64,000 nucleotides of DNA, from assembly GCF_018069705.1 (NCBI RefSeq), contig NZ_CP072943.1, forward strand, positions 1,167,260-1,231,259, written 5' to 3'. The position numbers were made by a program, and so were the translations under genes. The notes beneath the pieces were generated by a model. That model did not search any database. It saw only the letters and a list, made by a program, of their open reading frames with translations, and was not told the origin of the DNA. The first letter of the stretch is position 1, and the number at the start of each line of letters is the position of its first letter. The stretch is from Aminithiophilus ramosus. GTDB taxonomy: Bacteria > Synergistota > Synergistia > Synergistales > Aminithiophilaceae. Below are positions 1 to 7,447 of the stretch, one piece after another.

Positions 1-455
1 GGCGGTACCTCCTTCTTTCAGCAGAGAAAAGGCCAAAGAATGTCCCAACGACAAGGGAGGATCGACCTGACAGGGCTTCCATTTTATGGACTTCAACCGA
101 CAACCTCTCCGGCCCAAAGGCCGCAGCCACCCGGAAAAGCGTTTTCTCCCCAAGGGGCCTCCATCTCCTGCCGGACAGGAACAAATCGGAACATTCCGCC
201 TTGTCGATCTTGATGCCACCTGGCGCCCACTATACCAAAACCGAGAAGGCAACACCATCCGAATTCAGCGGCCGACCAGGCTCCACCGGATCTTTCGTCC
301 CCGTTCCGCCAGGGTCCGATCAGGCCGATGACGTCCGAAGCCCGACCGCCGATGAGGGCGGGAGCCGCCACGACGGAAGGTTCCCGGCGACAGGGGAAGC
401 CCCTTCCCCCTCGCCCACGACCTCCTTCCGACGAATCGAATCGGATCGGGGCCTC
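1..455. other. Intergenic region left of the molybdenum hydroxylase operon
   Basis: No convincing coding sequence is visible; the open frames here are short, overlap each other and resemble no family. It separates a leftward gene beyond the window edge from the rightward operon. A 13-bp palindrome (TCCATTTTATGGA) lies at 78-90 and could be an operator for the leftward gene. Confidence 0.5.
7..14 (-). promoter_or_regulatory. Ribosome binding site of a leftward gene starting outside the window
   Basis: On the minus strand this reads AAGGAGGT, a near-perfect Shine-Dalgarno. The start codon it serves would lie just left of position 1, so a gene diverges from the molybdenum hydroxylase operon. 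Its identity cannot be seen. Confidence 0.6.
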
Positions 456-500
456 TTGACGCATTTTTGACGGCCGGAGACTATCGTTCCTTCAAGGACA
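456..500 (+). promoter_or_regulatory. Promoter/operator module with paired TTGACG boxes (copy A)
   Basis: TTGACG occurs at 456-461 and 467-472, exactly 11 bp apart. They are followed 20 bp after the first box by TATCGT (482-487) and then CAAGGACA (493-500). The same arrangement occurs before the BCCT gene at 5596-5639. The module lies about 60-100 bp upstream of the first GTG of the operon. An 11-bp repeat puts both boxes on one DNA face, as expected for an activator or repressor dimer; a normal 17-bp -35/-10 spacing is not obvious. The regulator is unknown. Confidence 0.55.
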
Positions 501-557
501 CAAAGGGAACCTCTCCGGCGAAGAGGCCCTTCGTGAAGAGCATGGGAGGGATGGCAC

Positions 558-1022
558 GTGAAAGTCACCATGACCGTCAACGGACGGCTCCGCGAGGCCG
601 ACGTCGAGGCCACGCTCCGTCTCGTCGATCTTCTGCGGAACCGCTTCGGGCTGACGAGCGTCAAGGAAGGGTGTTCGGAGGGAGAGTGCGGCGCCTGTAC
701 CGTCCTCGTCGACGGCAAGGCCGTCACCTCCTGCACGGTCCTCGCCTTTCAGATGGAGGGCAGGTCGGTGACGACGCTGGAGGGTCTGAGCGACGGCGAG
801 CGTCACCCCCTCCAGCAGGCCTTCATCGATAACGACGCCGTCCAGTGCGGCTTCTGCACGCCCGGCATGATTCTGTCGGCCAAGGCCCTTCTCGACGCCA
901 ACCCCTCTCCCACGGAGGAGGAAGTCCGCCGCGCCCTGGAGGGAAACCTCTGCCGCTGCACGGGCTATCTCCCCATCGTCAGGGCCGTTCTCGACGGCGC
1001 CGAGAGGCTCCGTTCGCGATGA
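558..1022 (+). CDS. Molybdenum hydroxylase, small [2Fe-2S] subunit (xanthine dehydrogenase family)
   Basis: A 154-residue electron-transfer subunit carrying two [2Fe-2S] clusters, passing electrons from the molybdopterin subunit to the FAD subunit. The N-terminal plant-ferredoxin fold shows GCSEGECGACTV and a following SCTV cysteine. The C-terminal helical domain shows QCGFCTPGM and GNLCRCTGY. Length and motif order match CoxS/XdhC-type proteins. The GTG start at 558 is chosen for the GGGAGGG site seven bases upstream. It overlaps the FAD subunit by four bases (ATGA), so the three subunits are translationally coupled. The substrate cannot be read from this subunit; the adjacent MIO-less lyase and BCCT transporter suggest an imidazole-derived compound rather than a purine (inference). 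Confidence 0.93.
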   Translation: MKVTMTVNGRLREADVEATLRLVDLLRNRFGLTSVKEGCSEGECGACTVLVDGKAVTSCTVLAFQMEGRSVTTLEGLSDGERHPLQQAFIDNDAVQCGFCTPGMILSAKALLDANPSPTEEEVRRALEGNLCRCTGYLPIVRAVLDGAERLRSR

Positions 1023-1822
1023 GGGGCGCCCGTCCCACCGACCTGGGAACCTTGAGGGCCCTGCTGGCCTCCGATGACGGAAAGGGGCGCCTCGTCGCGG
1101 GAGGGACCGATCTCGTCGTCCACCTTCACCGACATCCCGAGGAGGAGCCCCATCTGATCGACATCTCCTCCCTCGAAGAGCTGCGGCAGATCGAGAAAGT
1201 CGGCGACGCTCTTTCCGTCGGCGCCGCCGTCACCTTTTCCGAGATCGGGGACTCGCCCCTCATCCGAGAGAGGGCCGGCGCCCTCGCCATGGCCGCCGCC
1301 GTGATGGGATCGACGCAGATCCGCAACAGGGCCACTCTGGGTGGGAACGTGGCCAACGCCTCGGCCGCCGCGGACGGCACGTCGGCCCTCTGTGCCCTCG
1401 ACGCTCTGGCCGTCGTCGAGGACAGTCGGGGCAACGAAGAGAGGGTTCCCGTCCGAACCCTCATCACCGCTCCGGGGAAAACCCTCATCGGCCCGGGCCG
1501 ATTCCTCCGCTCTTTCCTGATTCCTCCTCAGGGAGGGCCTTCGGCCTTTTTCAAGACGGGCAGCCGCCGGACCGTCACCATCTCCAAGCTCAACATCGCC
1601 CTGGGCCGCCGTCTCGTTCTTGGCGCCCTGGCCCCCGCTCCTCTCGACGTTCCCGAGGCGAAGACCCTTCTCCGAGGCCGATCGGAGGAGGCCTTTCTCG
1701 ACGGCCTGACGGCCGCCGTCGAGCGGGCCATCCCGACGCGGAGCTCTCTCGCCTACAAGCGGAGCGCCGTCCGGGGCCTGGGCGACGATCTCTGGAGATT
1801 CCTTTTGGAGGCGGGAAGATGA
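1019..1822 (+). CDS. Molybdenum hydroxylase, FAD-binding subunit
   Basis: A 267-residue CoxM/XdhB-type FAD subunit of the xanthine dehydrogenase family. It accepts electrons from the iron-sulfur subunit and passes them to a soluble acceptor. FAD-contact signatures are visible: VAGGTDLVV near residues 27-36 and GGNVANASAAADG near residues 108-120. A CO-dehydrogenase-flavoprotein C-terminal domain follows. The ATG at 1019 overlaps the preceding stop, and the 3' end overlaps the large-subunit ATG at 1819. The length is slightly short of the usual 275-295 residues but no core motif is missing. An earlier in-frame start would overlap the upstream gene heavily and is rejected. Confidence 0.9.
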   Translation: MRGARPTDLGTLRALLASDDGKGRLVAGGTDLVVHLHRHPEEEPHLIDISSLEELRQIEKVGDALSVGAAVTFSEIGDSPLIRERAGALAMAAAVMGSTQIRNRATLGGNVANASAAADGTSALCALDALAVVEDSRGNEERVPVRTLITAPGKTLIGPGRFLRSFLIPPQGGPSAFFKTGSRRTVTISKLNIALGRRLVLGALAPAPLDVPEAKTLLRGRSEEAFLDGLTAAVERAIPTRSSLAYKRSAVRGLGDDLWRFLLEAGR

Positions 1823-4050
1823 CCCTTCGCTACGTCGGCCGCGACGTGCGGCGCAACGACATCGTCGAGAAGGTCTCGGGACACCTCCGCTACCTCGCCG
1901 ATCTGCCGCCCGGGGGAACGACCCACGGCCGCCTCCTCCTTTCCTCCGTCGCTCACGGCCGGGTCCGCTCCGTCGACGGCACCGAGGCGGCGAAGGTGCC
2001 GGGCTTCATCCGCCTTTTCACGGCCGCCGACGGACCGAAACGGCGCTACAACAGCGCCCTTTTTCTTCCCGACCAGACCGATCACCGCGATCAGCAGGTC
2101 TTCACCGACTACCCTCTCTTCGTAGGCGACATGATCGGCGCCGTTCTGGCCGAGACGGACGAGGCCGCAAGAAAGGCGGCGTCCCTCGTCAACATCGATT
2201 ACGAGCCTCTCGAGGCCGTCACCGACCTCATGGAGGCCCTGACGGCACGCTCCTGCCGCAAGGGCTTTCCCCAGGTCATCGAGGGACGCCTCGCCTGCGG
2301 CGACGGGGAACCCCGAGGCGAAGGTCTCGTCGAGGTGACGACGACGGTCCGGACGCCCAAAATCCATCACGCCGCCATGGAAAACCACATCTGCAGGAGC
2401 CGCCTCGACTACGGCGACGTCCTCGTCGTCGAATCGCCCTGTCAGATGATCTTCACCGTCCGCTTCGTCCTCGCCGAGCTTTTCGACCGCCCCGTCAACC
2501 GCGTGCGCGTCGTCAAGGTCCCCATGGGCGGCACCTTCGGCGGCAAACAGGAGGTCATGATCGAGCCGGCCTGCGCCCTCATGACCCTCGCCACGGGCCT
2601 CCCGGTCCAGCTCAACCTGGACCGGCGCGAAACGATCATCGCCACCAGGACGCGGGCGGCCTCGTCGGGAACGGTCCGCACCGTCGCCGACGGCCAGGGG
2701 CGCTTCCTCTTCCGCGAGACGGACGTCGTCGTCGACGCCGGGGCCTACGCGACGGGAGGCCATCGCGTCGCCATGGCCATGGGGAAGAAACTCTTCCGCC
2801 TCTATCGCATCCCCTCCCAGACCTTCCGGGCCCGGACGACCTTCACCCACACGACGCCCTGCGGCGCCTGCCGCGGCTACGGCTCGCCCCAGATCCACGC
2901 CATCACCGAGATTCACATCGATTTCCTGGCCCGCAGGCTGGGCCTCGATCCGGCGACCCTGCGTCTGAAGAACCTCGTCGAATCCGGCGATCTCGACCCC
3001 ACCGGCGCTCCCCCCCTGGGAAACGCCCGCATCAAGGACTGCCTCGTCCGAGGCATGGAGCGTTTCCGCTGGGACGAGCGGGTCCTGGCCGATCCCGGCG
3101 AAGGCCGCTACCGGCGGGCCGTGGGGCTCGCCTGTGCCACCCACGGCAACGGCTACTACGGCTCGCCCTTTCCCGACTTCCTTTCCATGTCCATCCGCTT
3201 CTGCGAAGACGGAACGGCGCTCGTCAACGCCGGCCTTCACGAACTGGGCAACGGGACGCTGACCATCGTCGGCCAGATCGTCGGCGAGGTGCTCTCCCTC
3301 GATCCCTCGCGGATCGTCGTCGTCGAGGGAGACACACAGACGGCCCCCTTCGACGTGGGCTGCGTGGCCAGCCGCGTCACCTACGTCTGCGGCGCCTGCG
3401 CCTACGAGGCGGCCCGAAAGCTGAGAGACCTTCTTCTCGATCAGGTTTCTCGGGCGACGGGAACGTCGCCCGAGAAGCTGAACCTCGACGACGGAAAGAT
3501 CCTCTTTGACGACGGTCGCTCTTTGCCCTACGGAGAGGCCGTCTGCCTCGTGGCGCAGAGACTCCGCGAAGAGGTGGGCATCTACCACCCCTTCAGGCCC
3601 CAGGCCAATCCGGCCTCTTTCGGCGTCCACTTCGCCGAGGTGGAGGTGGACCGCCTGACGGGTCTGACTCGGGTCACGGACTTTCTCGCCGTGCACGACG
3701 TGGGACGGGCCATCAACCCCCGCCTGCTCCGAGGGCAGATCTACGGCGGCGTCCAGATGGGAATCGGCATGGCCCTTTCCGAGGAGCTGACCTACGACCC
3801 TTCGGGACGCCCCCGGAACGACGCCTTCAGCCGCTACCCTCTCGTCAATGCCCCCGACATGCCTCCCGTCGACATCCTTCTCGTCGAGGAGGGCGAACCC
3901 GGCGGCCCCTACGGCGCCAAGAGCATCGGAGAGATCTGCACCGTCCCCACGGCGGCGGCCGTCGTCAACGCCGTCAACAGGGCCCTGGGGACGGAGCTTA
4001 CGGAGCTGCCCCTGACGGCGGAGCGCATCGTCGCCGCCCTGCATTCATAA
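1819..4050 (+). CDS. Molybdenum hydroxylase, molybdopterin-binding catalytic subunit
   Basis: A 743-residue catalytic subunit of the xanthine dehydrogenase/aldehyde oxidase family. The N-terminal a/b-hammerhead domain is followed by the molybdopterin-binding domains. Family signatures are present: GGTFGGKQE, ACRGYGSPQ, and near the C-terminus GGPYGAKSIGEIC, whose Glu corresponds to the catalytic base. Family members hydroxylate heteroaromatic carbons, and some act on nicotinate, purines or thio/oxo-imidazoles. Here it is followed 12 bases later by a MIO-less histidine-lyase homologue, and both share an upstream promoter module with a betaine-type transporter. I infer a role late in degradation of ergothioneine or a related imidazole. 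Hypoxanthine or nicotinate hydroxylation cannot be excluded. Confidence 0.9.
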   Translation: MTLRYVGRDVRRNDIVEKVSGHLRYLADLPPGGTTHGRLLLSSVAHGRVRSVDGTEAAKVPGFIRLFTAADGPKRRYNSALFLPDQTDHRDQQVFTDYPLFVGDMIGAVLAETDEAARKAASLVNIDYEPLEAVTDLMEALTARSCRKGFPQVIEGRLACGDGEPRGEGLVEVTTTVRTPKIHHAAMENHICRSRLDYGDVLVVESPCQMIFTVRFVLAELFDRPVNRVRVVKVPMGGTFGGKQEVMIEPACALMTLATGLPVQLNLDRRETIIATRTRAASSGTVRTVADGQGRFLFRETDVVVDAGAYATGGHRVAMAMGKKLFRLYRIPSQTFRARTTFTHTTPCGACRGYGSPQIHAITEIHIDFLARRLGLDPATLRLKNLVESGDLDPTGAPPLGNARIKDCLVRGMERFRWDERVLADPGEGRYRRAVGLACATHGNGYYGSPFPDFLSMSIRFCEDGTALVNAGLHELGNGTLTIVGQIVGEVLSLDPSRIVVVEGDTQTAPFDVGCVASRVTYVCGACAYEAARKLRDLLLDQVSRATGTSPEKLNLDDGKILFDDGRSLPYGEAVCLVAQRLREEVGIYHPFRPQANPASFGVHFAEVEVDRLTGLTRVTDFLAVHDVGRAINPRLLRGQIYGGVQMGIGMALSEELTYDPSGRPRNDAFSRYPLVNAPDMPPVDILLVEEGEPGGPYGAKSIGEICTVPTAAAVVNAVNRALGTELTELPLTAERIVAALHS

Positions 4051-4062
4051 GGAGGTTTTCAG

Positions 4063-5583
4063 ATGGATCCCCTCGTTCTTGACGGCCGAGGTCTGACCGT
4101 CGCCAAGGTCATCGACGTGGCCCGCCGGGGCCGCAAGGTCGCCATCGCCCCCGAGGCCATGGAGGGCGTCGAGCGCTCCTGGGCCCTTCTGCAGAAGATG
4201 GCCCTGACGGGCTCGCAGAAAGTCTACGGGATGAACACCGGAGTGGGCGCCAACAAGGACCGGGAGATCTCTCCCCGCTACTACGGCGAATACAACCGCA
4301 ACATGCTTCTGGCCCACTGCGACGGCATCGAGCCCTTCGCCTCGGAGGAACAGGTCCGTGCCGTCCTCGTCGTCCGCCTCAACAGCCTCCTCGCGGGACG
4401 AACGGGCATGGCCCCCGATCTGGTCCGCCTTCACAGCGACTTCCTCAACGAGGGGATCCATCCCTGCCTTCCCCTGAGGGGCTCCGTGGGCGAGGCCGAC
4501 ATCACCAACATGTCCTTCATCGGCCTGGCCATGATCGGCGAGGGCGATGTCTCCTTCCGGGGCCGACGCGTCGCCGCCGCCGAAGCCATGAAAGAGAGAG
4601 GGCTCGATCCCGTCACCCTGGGCCCCAAGGACGGGCTCTCCCTTGTGAGCTCCAACGCCCTCGGGGCGGGGCTGGCCGTCCTCCTCGTCGACGCCCTGGA
4701 CAGACTCATCGACACGGCCGATCTGGCCTACGCCCTGACGATGGAGGGATTCAAGGGGAACGTCTCTCCCCTCGACCCGGCCCCCTACCGTTTCCGCCCC
4801 TATGACGGCCCACTCCGGAGCCTGAACTTCGTCCGCGCCCTTCTCGAAGGGAGTTATCTGTGGCTCCCCGACGTGACGGAGGCTCTCCAGGACCCTCTGA
4901 GCATCCGCTGTTCCTGTCAGGTCCACGGCGCCCTCCGTGACGCCCTGGAGTACGCCCGGAAACAGATCGAGATCCACATCAACAGCTCCGACGACAACCC
5001 CTGCATCGTCTATGAAGAGGAGCGCATCGTTCCCTGCGCCAACTTCGAACCTCTCGGCTGGGTCCTGGCCTTCGAAATGATGGGCATCGCCCTCAGCCAT
5101 CTTTCCAAGACGGCCGTTCACCGGACGCTGCGCATGGCCTCGCCCCGTTTCACCGGCCTGGCCCGATTCCTGACGCCCACCGACGGCAAGGTCCACGCCT
5201 TCGGGACCATCCAGAAGCTCTTCTGCTCCCTCGACAGCGAGGTGCGCCACCTCTCCAATCCCGTCTCGGCCGACTACAGCTCCCTCTCGGAGGATATGGA
5301 GGACAGGGGGAACAACACGCCTTACGTGATGCTCAAGACGGGGCGCATCGTCGAGGCCGTCGAGGTGATCCTGGCCATCGAGATGATCCACGCCGCCCAG
5401 GCCATCGACCTCCGCAGGGCCACCCGCCTCGGCAGAGGAACGGCGGCGGCCCTGGCCGCCCTCCGCGAGGACGTTCCCTTCCTCGACAGGGACCGTAACC
5501 TCTCCCTCGACGTGACGGCGGCGACGAGGCTCGTCCGGGAGGGGACGCTCCTGAAGCGGGCTCGGGAGGCCCTCGAAAGATGA
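4063..5583 (+). CDS. HAL/PAL-superfamily lyase lacking the MIO triad (ergothionase-like candidate)
   Basis: A 506-residue homologue of histidine ammonia-lyase across its full length. Seen: KVYGMNTGVG with the catalytic-type Tyr55, RGSVG, QDPLSIRC and a SDDNP motif. In true HAL, GSVG is followed by Ala-Ser-Gly (142-144 in the Pseudomonas enzyme), which cyclises to the MIO electrophile. Here those positions are Glu144-Ala145-Asp146, so MIO cannot form. Ergothionase is a known MIO-independent member of this superfamily; it eliminates trimethylamine from ergothioneine to give thiourocanate. The neighbouring BCCT transporter and molybdenum hydroxylase fit that role (inference). A strong AGGAGG precedes the ATG. 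It could act on another histidine betaine such as hercynine. A canonical HutH annotation would be wrong on the residue evidence. Confidence 0.85.
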   Translation: MDPLVLDGRGLTVAKVIDVARRGRKVAIAPEAMEGVERSWALLQKMALTGSQKVYGMNTGVGANKDREISPRYYGEYNRNMLLAHCDGIEPFASEEQVRAVLVVRLNSLLAGRTGMAPDLVRLHSDFLNEGIHPCLPLRGSVGEADITNMSFIGLAMIGEGDVSFRGRRVAAAEAMKERGLDPVTLGPKDGLSLVSSNALGAGLAVLLVDALDRLIDTADLAYALTMEGFKGNVSPLDPAPYRFRPYDGPLRSLNFVRALLEGSYLWLPDVTEALQDPLSIRCSCQVHGALRDALEYARKQIEIHINSSDDNPCIVYEEERIVPCANFEPLGWVLAFEMMGIALSHLSKTAVHRTLRMASPRFTGLARFLTPTDGKVHAFGTIQKLFCSLDSEVRHLSNPVSADYSSLSEDMEDRGNNTPYVMLKTGRIVEAVEVILAIEMIHAAQAIDLRRATRLGRGTAAALAALREDVPFLDRDRNLSLDVTAATRLVREGTLLKRAREALER

Positions 5584-5595
5584 GAACCCATCCTT

Positions 5596-5639
5596 TTGAC
5601 GTTTTTTTGACGGCTCCGGCCTAGCATCGCCCAAGGACG
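5596..5639 (+). promoter_or_regulatory. Promoter/operator module with paired TTGACG boxes (copy B)
   Basis: TTGACG at 5596-5601 and 5607-5612 is again 11 bp apart. TAGCAT follows at 5622-5627, exactly 20 bp after the first box as in copy A, and CAAGGACG lies at 5632-5639. It begins 13 bases after the lyase stop codon and about 90-130 bases before the BCCT start. Matching spacing and sequence suggest one regulator controls enzymes and importer together. Confidence 0.55.
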
Positions 5640-5726
5640 GCGCGAAGAGGAGGTCCGTCGGCCGACAAAAGGAGTGAAGAGGAAAGCCGTCAAGGAAGGA
5701 CCCTATTCAGGCAGGAGGGACAGACA

Positions 5727-7343
5727 GTGGAAAACGAGCAGCAGAAAACGAAGAGAGCGCCCGACGCAATCCGTTCCGATCAGGTCAAGGTCCGCATGGG
5801 GGTTTTCCTCCCCATGTCGTTGGCCTTCGTCGTCATCATCGCCCTGGGGCTCCTGGCACCCAAGGCCTTCTACGACGCCGAGAACGCCATCGTCAACTTC
5901 GCCTTCCAGGATTTCGGCTGGCTTTTCCAGATTTCGGGCAACATCTTCCTCTTCATCTGTCTTTTTTTCTGTTTTTCCAGATACGGCGACATCCGCTTCG
6001 GCGGCAAGGACGCCAAGCCCGAAATGAGCACCTGGAACTGGTTCGCCATCTCCCTCTGCGCCGGCATCGCCACGGGGATCGTCTTCTGGGGCATCGCCGA
6101 ACCGCTCTACCACTTCATGGATTCGGGCGTCTTCGAGACGCTGGGCATCACGGCCAAAACGGAAGAGGCGGCCATGTTCTCCATGGTGAGCACCTACATC
6201 CACTGGACTTTCATCCCCTACGCCATGTACGCCATCTGCGGCCTGGGCATCGCCTACGGAGCCTATAACATGAACCTTCCCTACCGCGTCAGCTCCACCC
6301 TCTACCCCCTCGCCGGCAGACACATCGAAGGTCCCGTCGGCACCGTCGTCGACAGCCTCTGCCTCCTGGCCATCGCCGGAGGCGTGGCGGCCGTCCTCGG
6401 CGTGGGCACCATGCAGATCTCCAGCGGCATCCAGATCATGACGGGCATCGCGGCGGGCCGGGCCATGTGGGTCGCCGTCGTGGCCGCCATCGTCGCCGTC
6501 TACATCATTTCGAGCTACACGGGCCTCAACCGGGGAATCCGCTGGCTTTCGGACAAAAACGCCAAAATTTTCCTGGCCCTTCTCGTCTTCGTCTTCGTCT
6601 TCGGCCCCACCCGTTTCATCCTCTCCCTGGGCACGCAGGCGACGGGCCATTTCCTCGACGACTTCTTCGTCCGTACCCACTACCTGAGCCCCGTCGACGG
6701 GTCGGCCTGGCCCCGCTGGTGGCCCATCTACTACTGGGCCATCTGGCTCGCCTACGCCCCCCTGATCGGCATGTTCCTGGCCCGCCTCGTCAAGGGACGG
6801 ACGATCCGGCAGTTCATGTTCATGAACCTCTTCATGCCCGCCTTCTTCGGCTTCCTCTGGTTCTCCGTCTTCGGCGGCGCCGCCATCCACCTCGAGCTCT
6901 CGGGGCAGGGGCTCTGGGAGGCCATCCACGAGGGGGGCAAGCTGGCCCTGGAGAAGTCCGTCTTCGAGTTCCTCAAGTTCTATCCTCTGACGAAAGCCAT
7001 CAGCTGGATCTTCATGGGAACGGTCTTCGTCTCCATCGTCACCATGGCCGACTCGATGACCTCCACCGTGGCCTCCCTCTCGACGACGGCGGCCCACCAG
7101 GAAGGGCTCGAGCCTCCCGCCGCCATGAAGATCTTCTGGGGCGTCGTCATGTCCTCGGTGGCCATCATCAACCTCATCAGCGGCAGCGGCGGCGGCGAGA
7201 TCAGCGGCATCGACGCCACCAAGCAGATCGCCACCGTGGCGGGATTCCCCATCCTCTTCCTCATGATGGTCATGGCCTTCTCCATCTGCTGGATGATCGT
7301 CCGCCACGCCAAGGGCGAGAGGGTACTCCTCATCAGGGAGTAG
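5727..7343 (+). CDS. BCCT-family betaine/carnitine/choline-type transporter
   Basis: A 538-residue inner-membrane secondary transporter with about twelve hydrophobic segments. BCCT carriers import quaternary-ammonium compounds with sodium or protons, or exchange them. The diagnostic central segment reads YYWAIWLAYAPLIGMFLARL, matching the family FYWAWW...P..GMF..R region that contributes the aromatic substrate cage; GRTIRQF follows. A GTG start at 5727 is chosen for the GCAGGAGGG site upstream. It has its own promoter module, almost identical to the one before the molybdenum hydroxylase and lyase operon. That makes a trimethylammonium histidine derivative such as ergothioneine the favoured substrate (inference); glycine betaine or carnitine are alternatives. 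Confidence 0.9.
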   Translation: MENEQQKTKRAPDAIRSDQVKVRMGVFLPMSLAFVVIIALGLLAPKAFYDAENAIVNFAFQDFGWLFQISGNIFLFICLFFCFSRYGDIRFGGKDAKPEMSTWNWFAISLCAGIATGIVFWGIAEPLYHFMDSGVFETLGITAKTEEAAMFSMVSTYIHWTFIPYAMYAICGLGIAYGAYNMNLPYRVSSTLYPLAGRHIEGPVGTVVDSLCLLAIAGGVAAVLGVGTMQISSGIQIMTGIAAGRAMWVAVVAAIVAVYIISSYTGLNRGIRWLSDKNAKIFLALLVFVFVFGPTRFILSLGTQATGHFLDDFFVRTHYLSPVDGSAWPRWWPIYYWAIWLAYAPLIGMFLARLVKGRTIRQFMFMNLFMPAFFGFLWFSVFGGAAIHLELSGQGLWEAIHEGGKLALEKSVFEFLKFYPLTKAISWIFMGTVFVSIVTMADSMTSTVASLSTTAAHQEGLEPPAAMKIFWGVVMSSVAIINLISGSGGGEISGIDATKQIATVAGFPILFLMMVMAFSICWMIVRHAKGERVLLIRE

Positions 7344-7378
7344 ACTCGACGTTTCCTCCTTTCCGCGCCTCCCATCCG

Positions 7379-7421
7379 ACAGGGAAGGGCCCCGAGATCG
7401 TTCTCCGGGGCCCTTCCCTGT
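7379..7421. terminator. Strong GC-rich hairpin between convergent genes
   Basis: Inverted arms ACAGGGAAGGGCCCCG (7379-7394) and CGGGGCCCTTCCCTGT (7406-7421) form a 16-bp perfect stem with an 11-base loop. They lie between the BCCT stop and the stop of the leftward aminotransferase. The T tract is weak on both strands, but position and strength suit a shared bidirectional terminator. Confidence 0.7.
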
Positions 7422-7447
7422 ATGGAAAGATCGAGAACCGATCGGCT

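Noticed and set aside
1753-4044. A 763-codon minus-strand open frame opposite the molybdenum hydroxylase
   Set aside because: It is the antisense shadow of a gene with clear family motifs; its own translation is Asp/Gly/Arg-rich and has no recognisable domain. High GC makes such long shadows common here.
4063-5583. Annotation as canonical histidine ammonia-lyase (hutH)
   Set aside because: The MIO triad is replaced by Glu-Ala-Asp; the context favours a trimethylammonium substrate.
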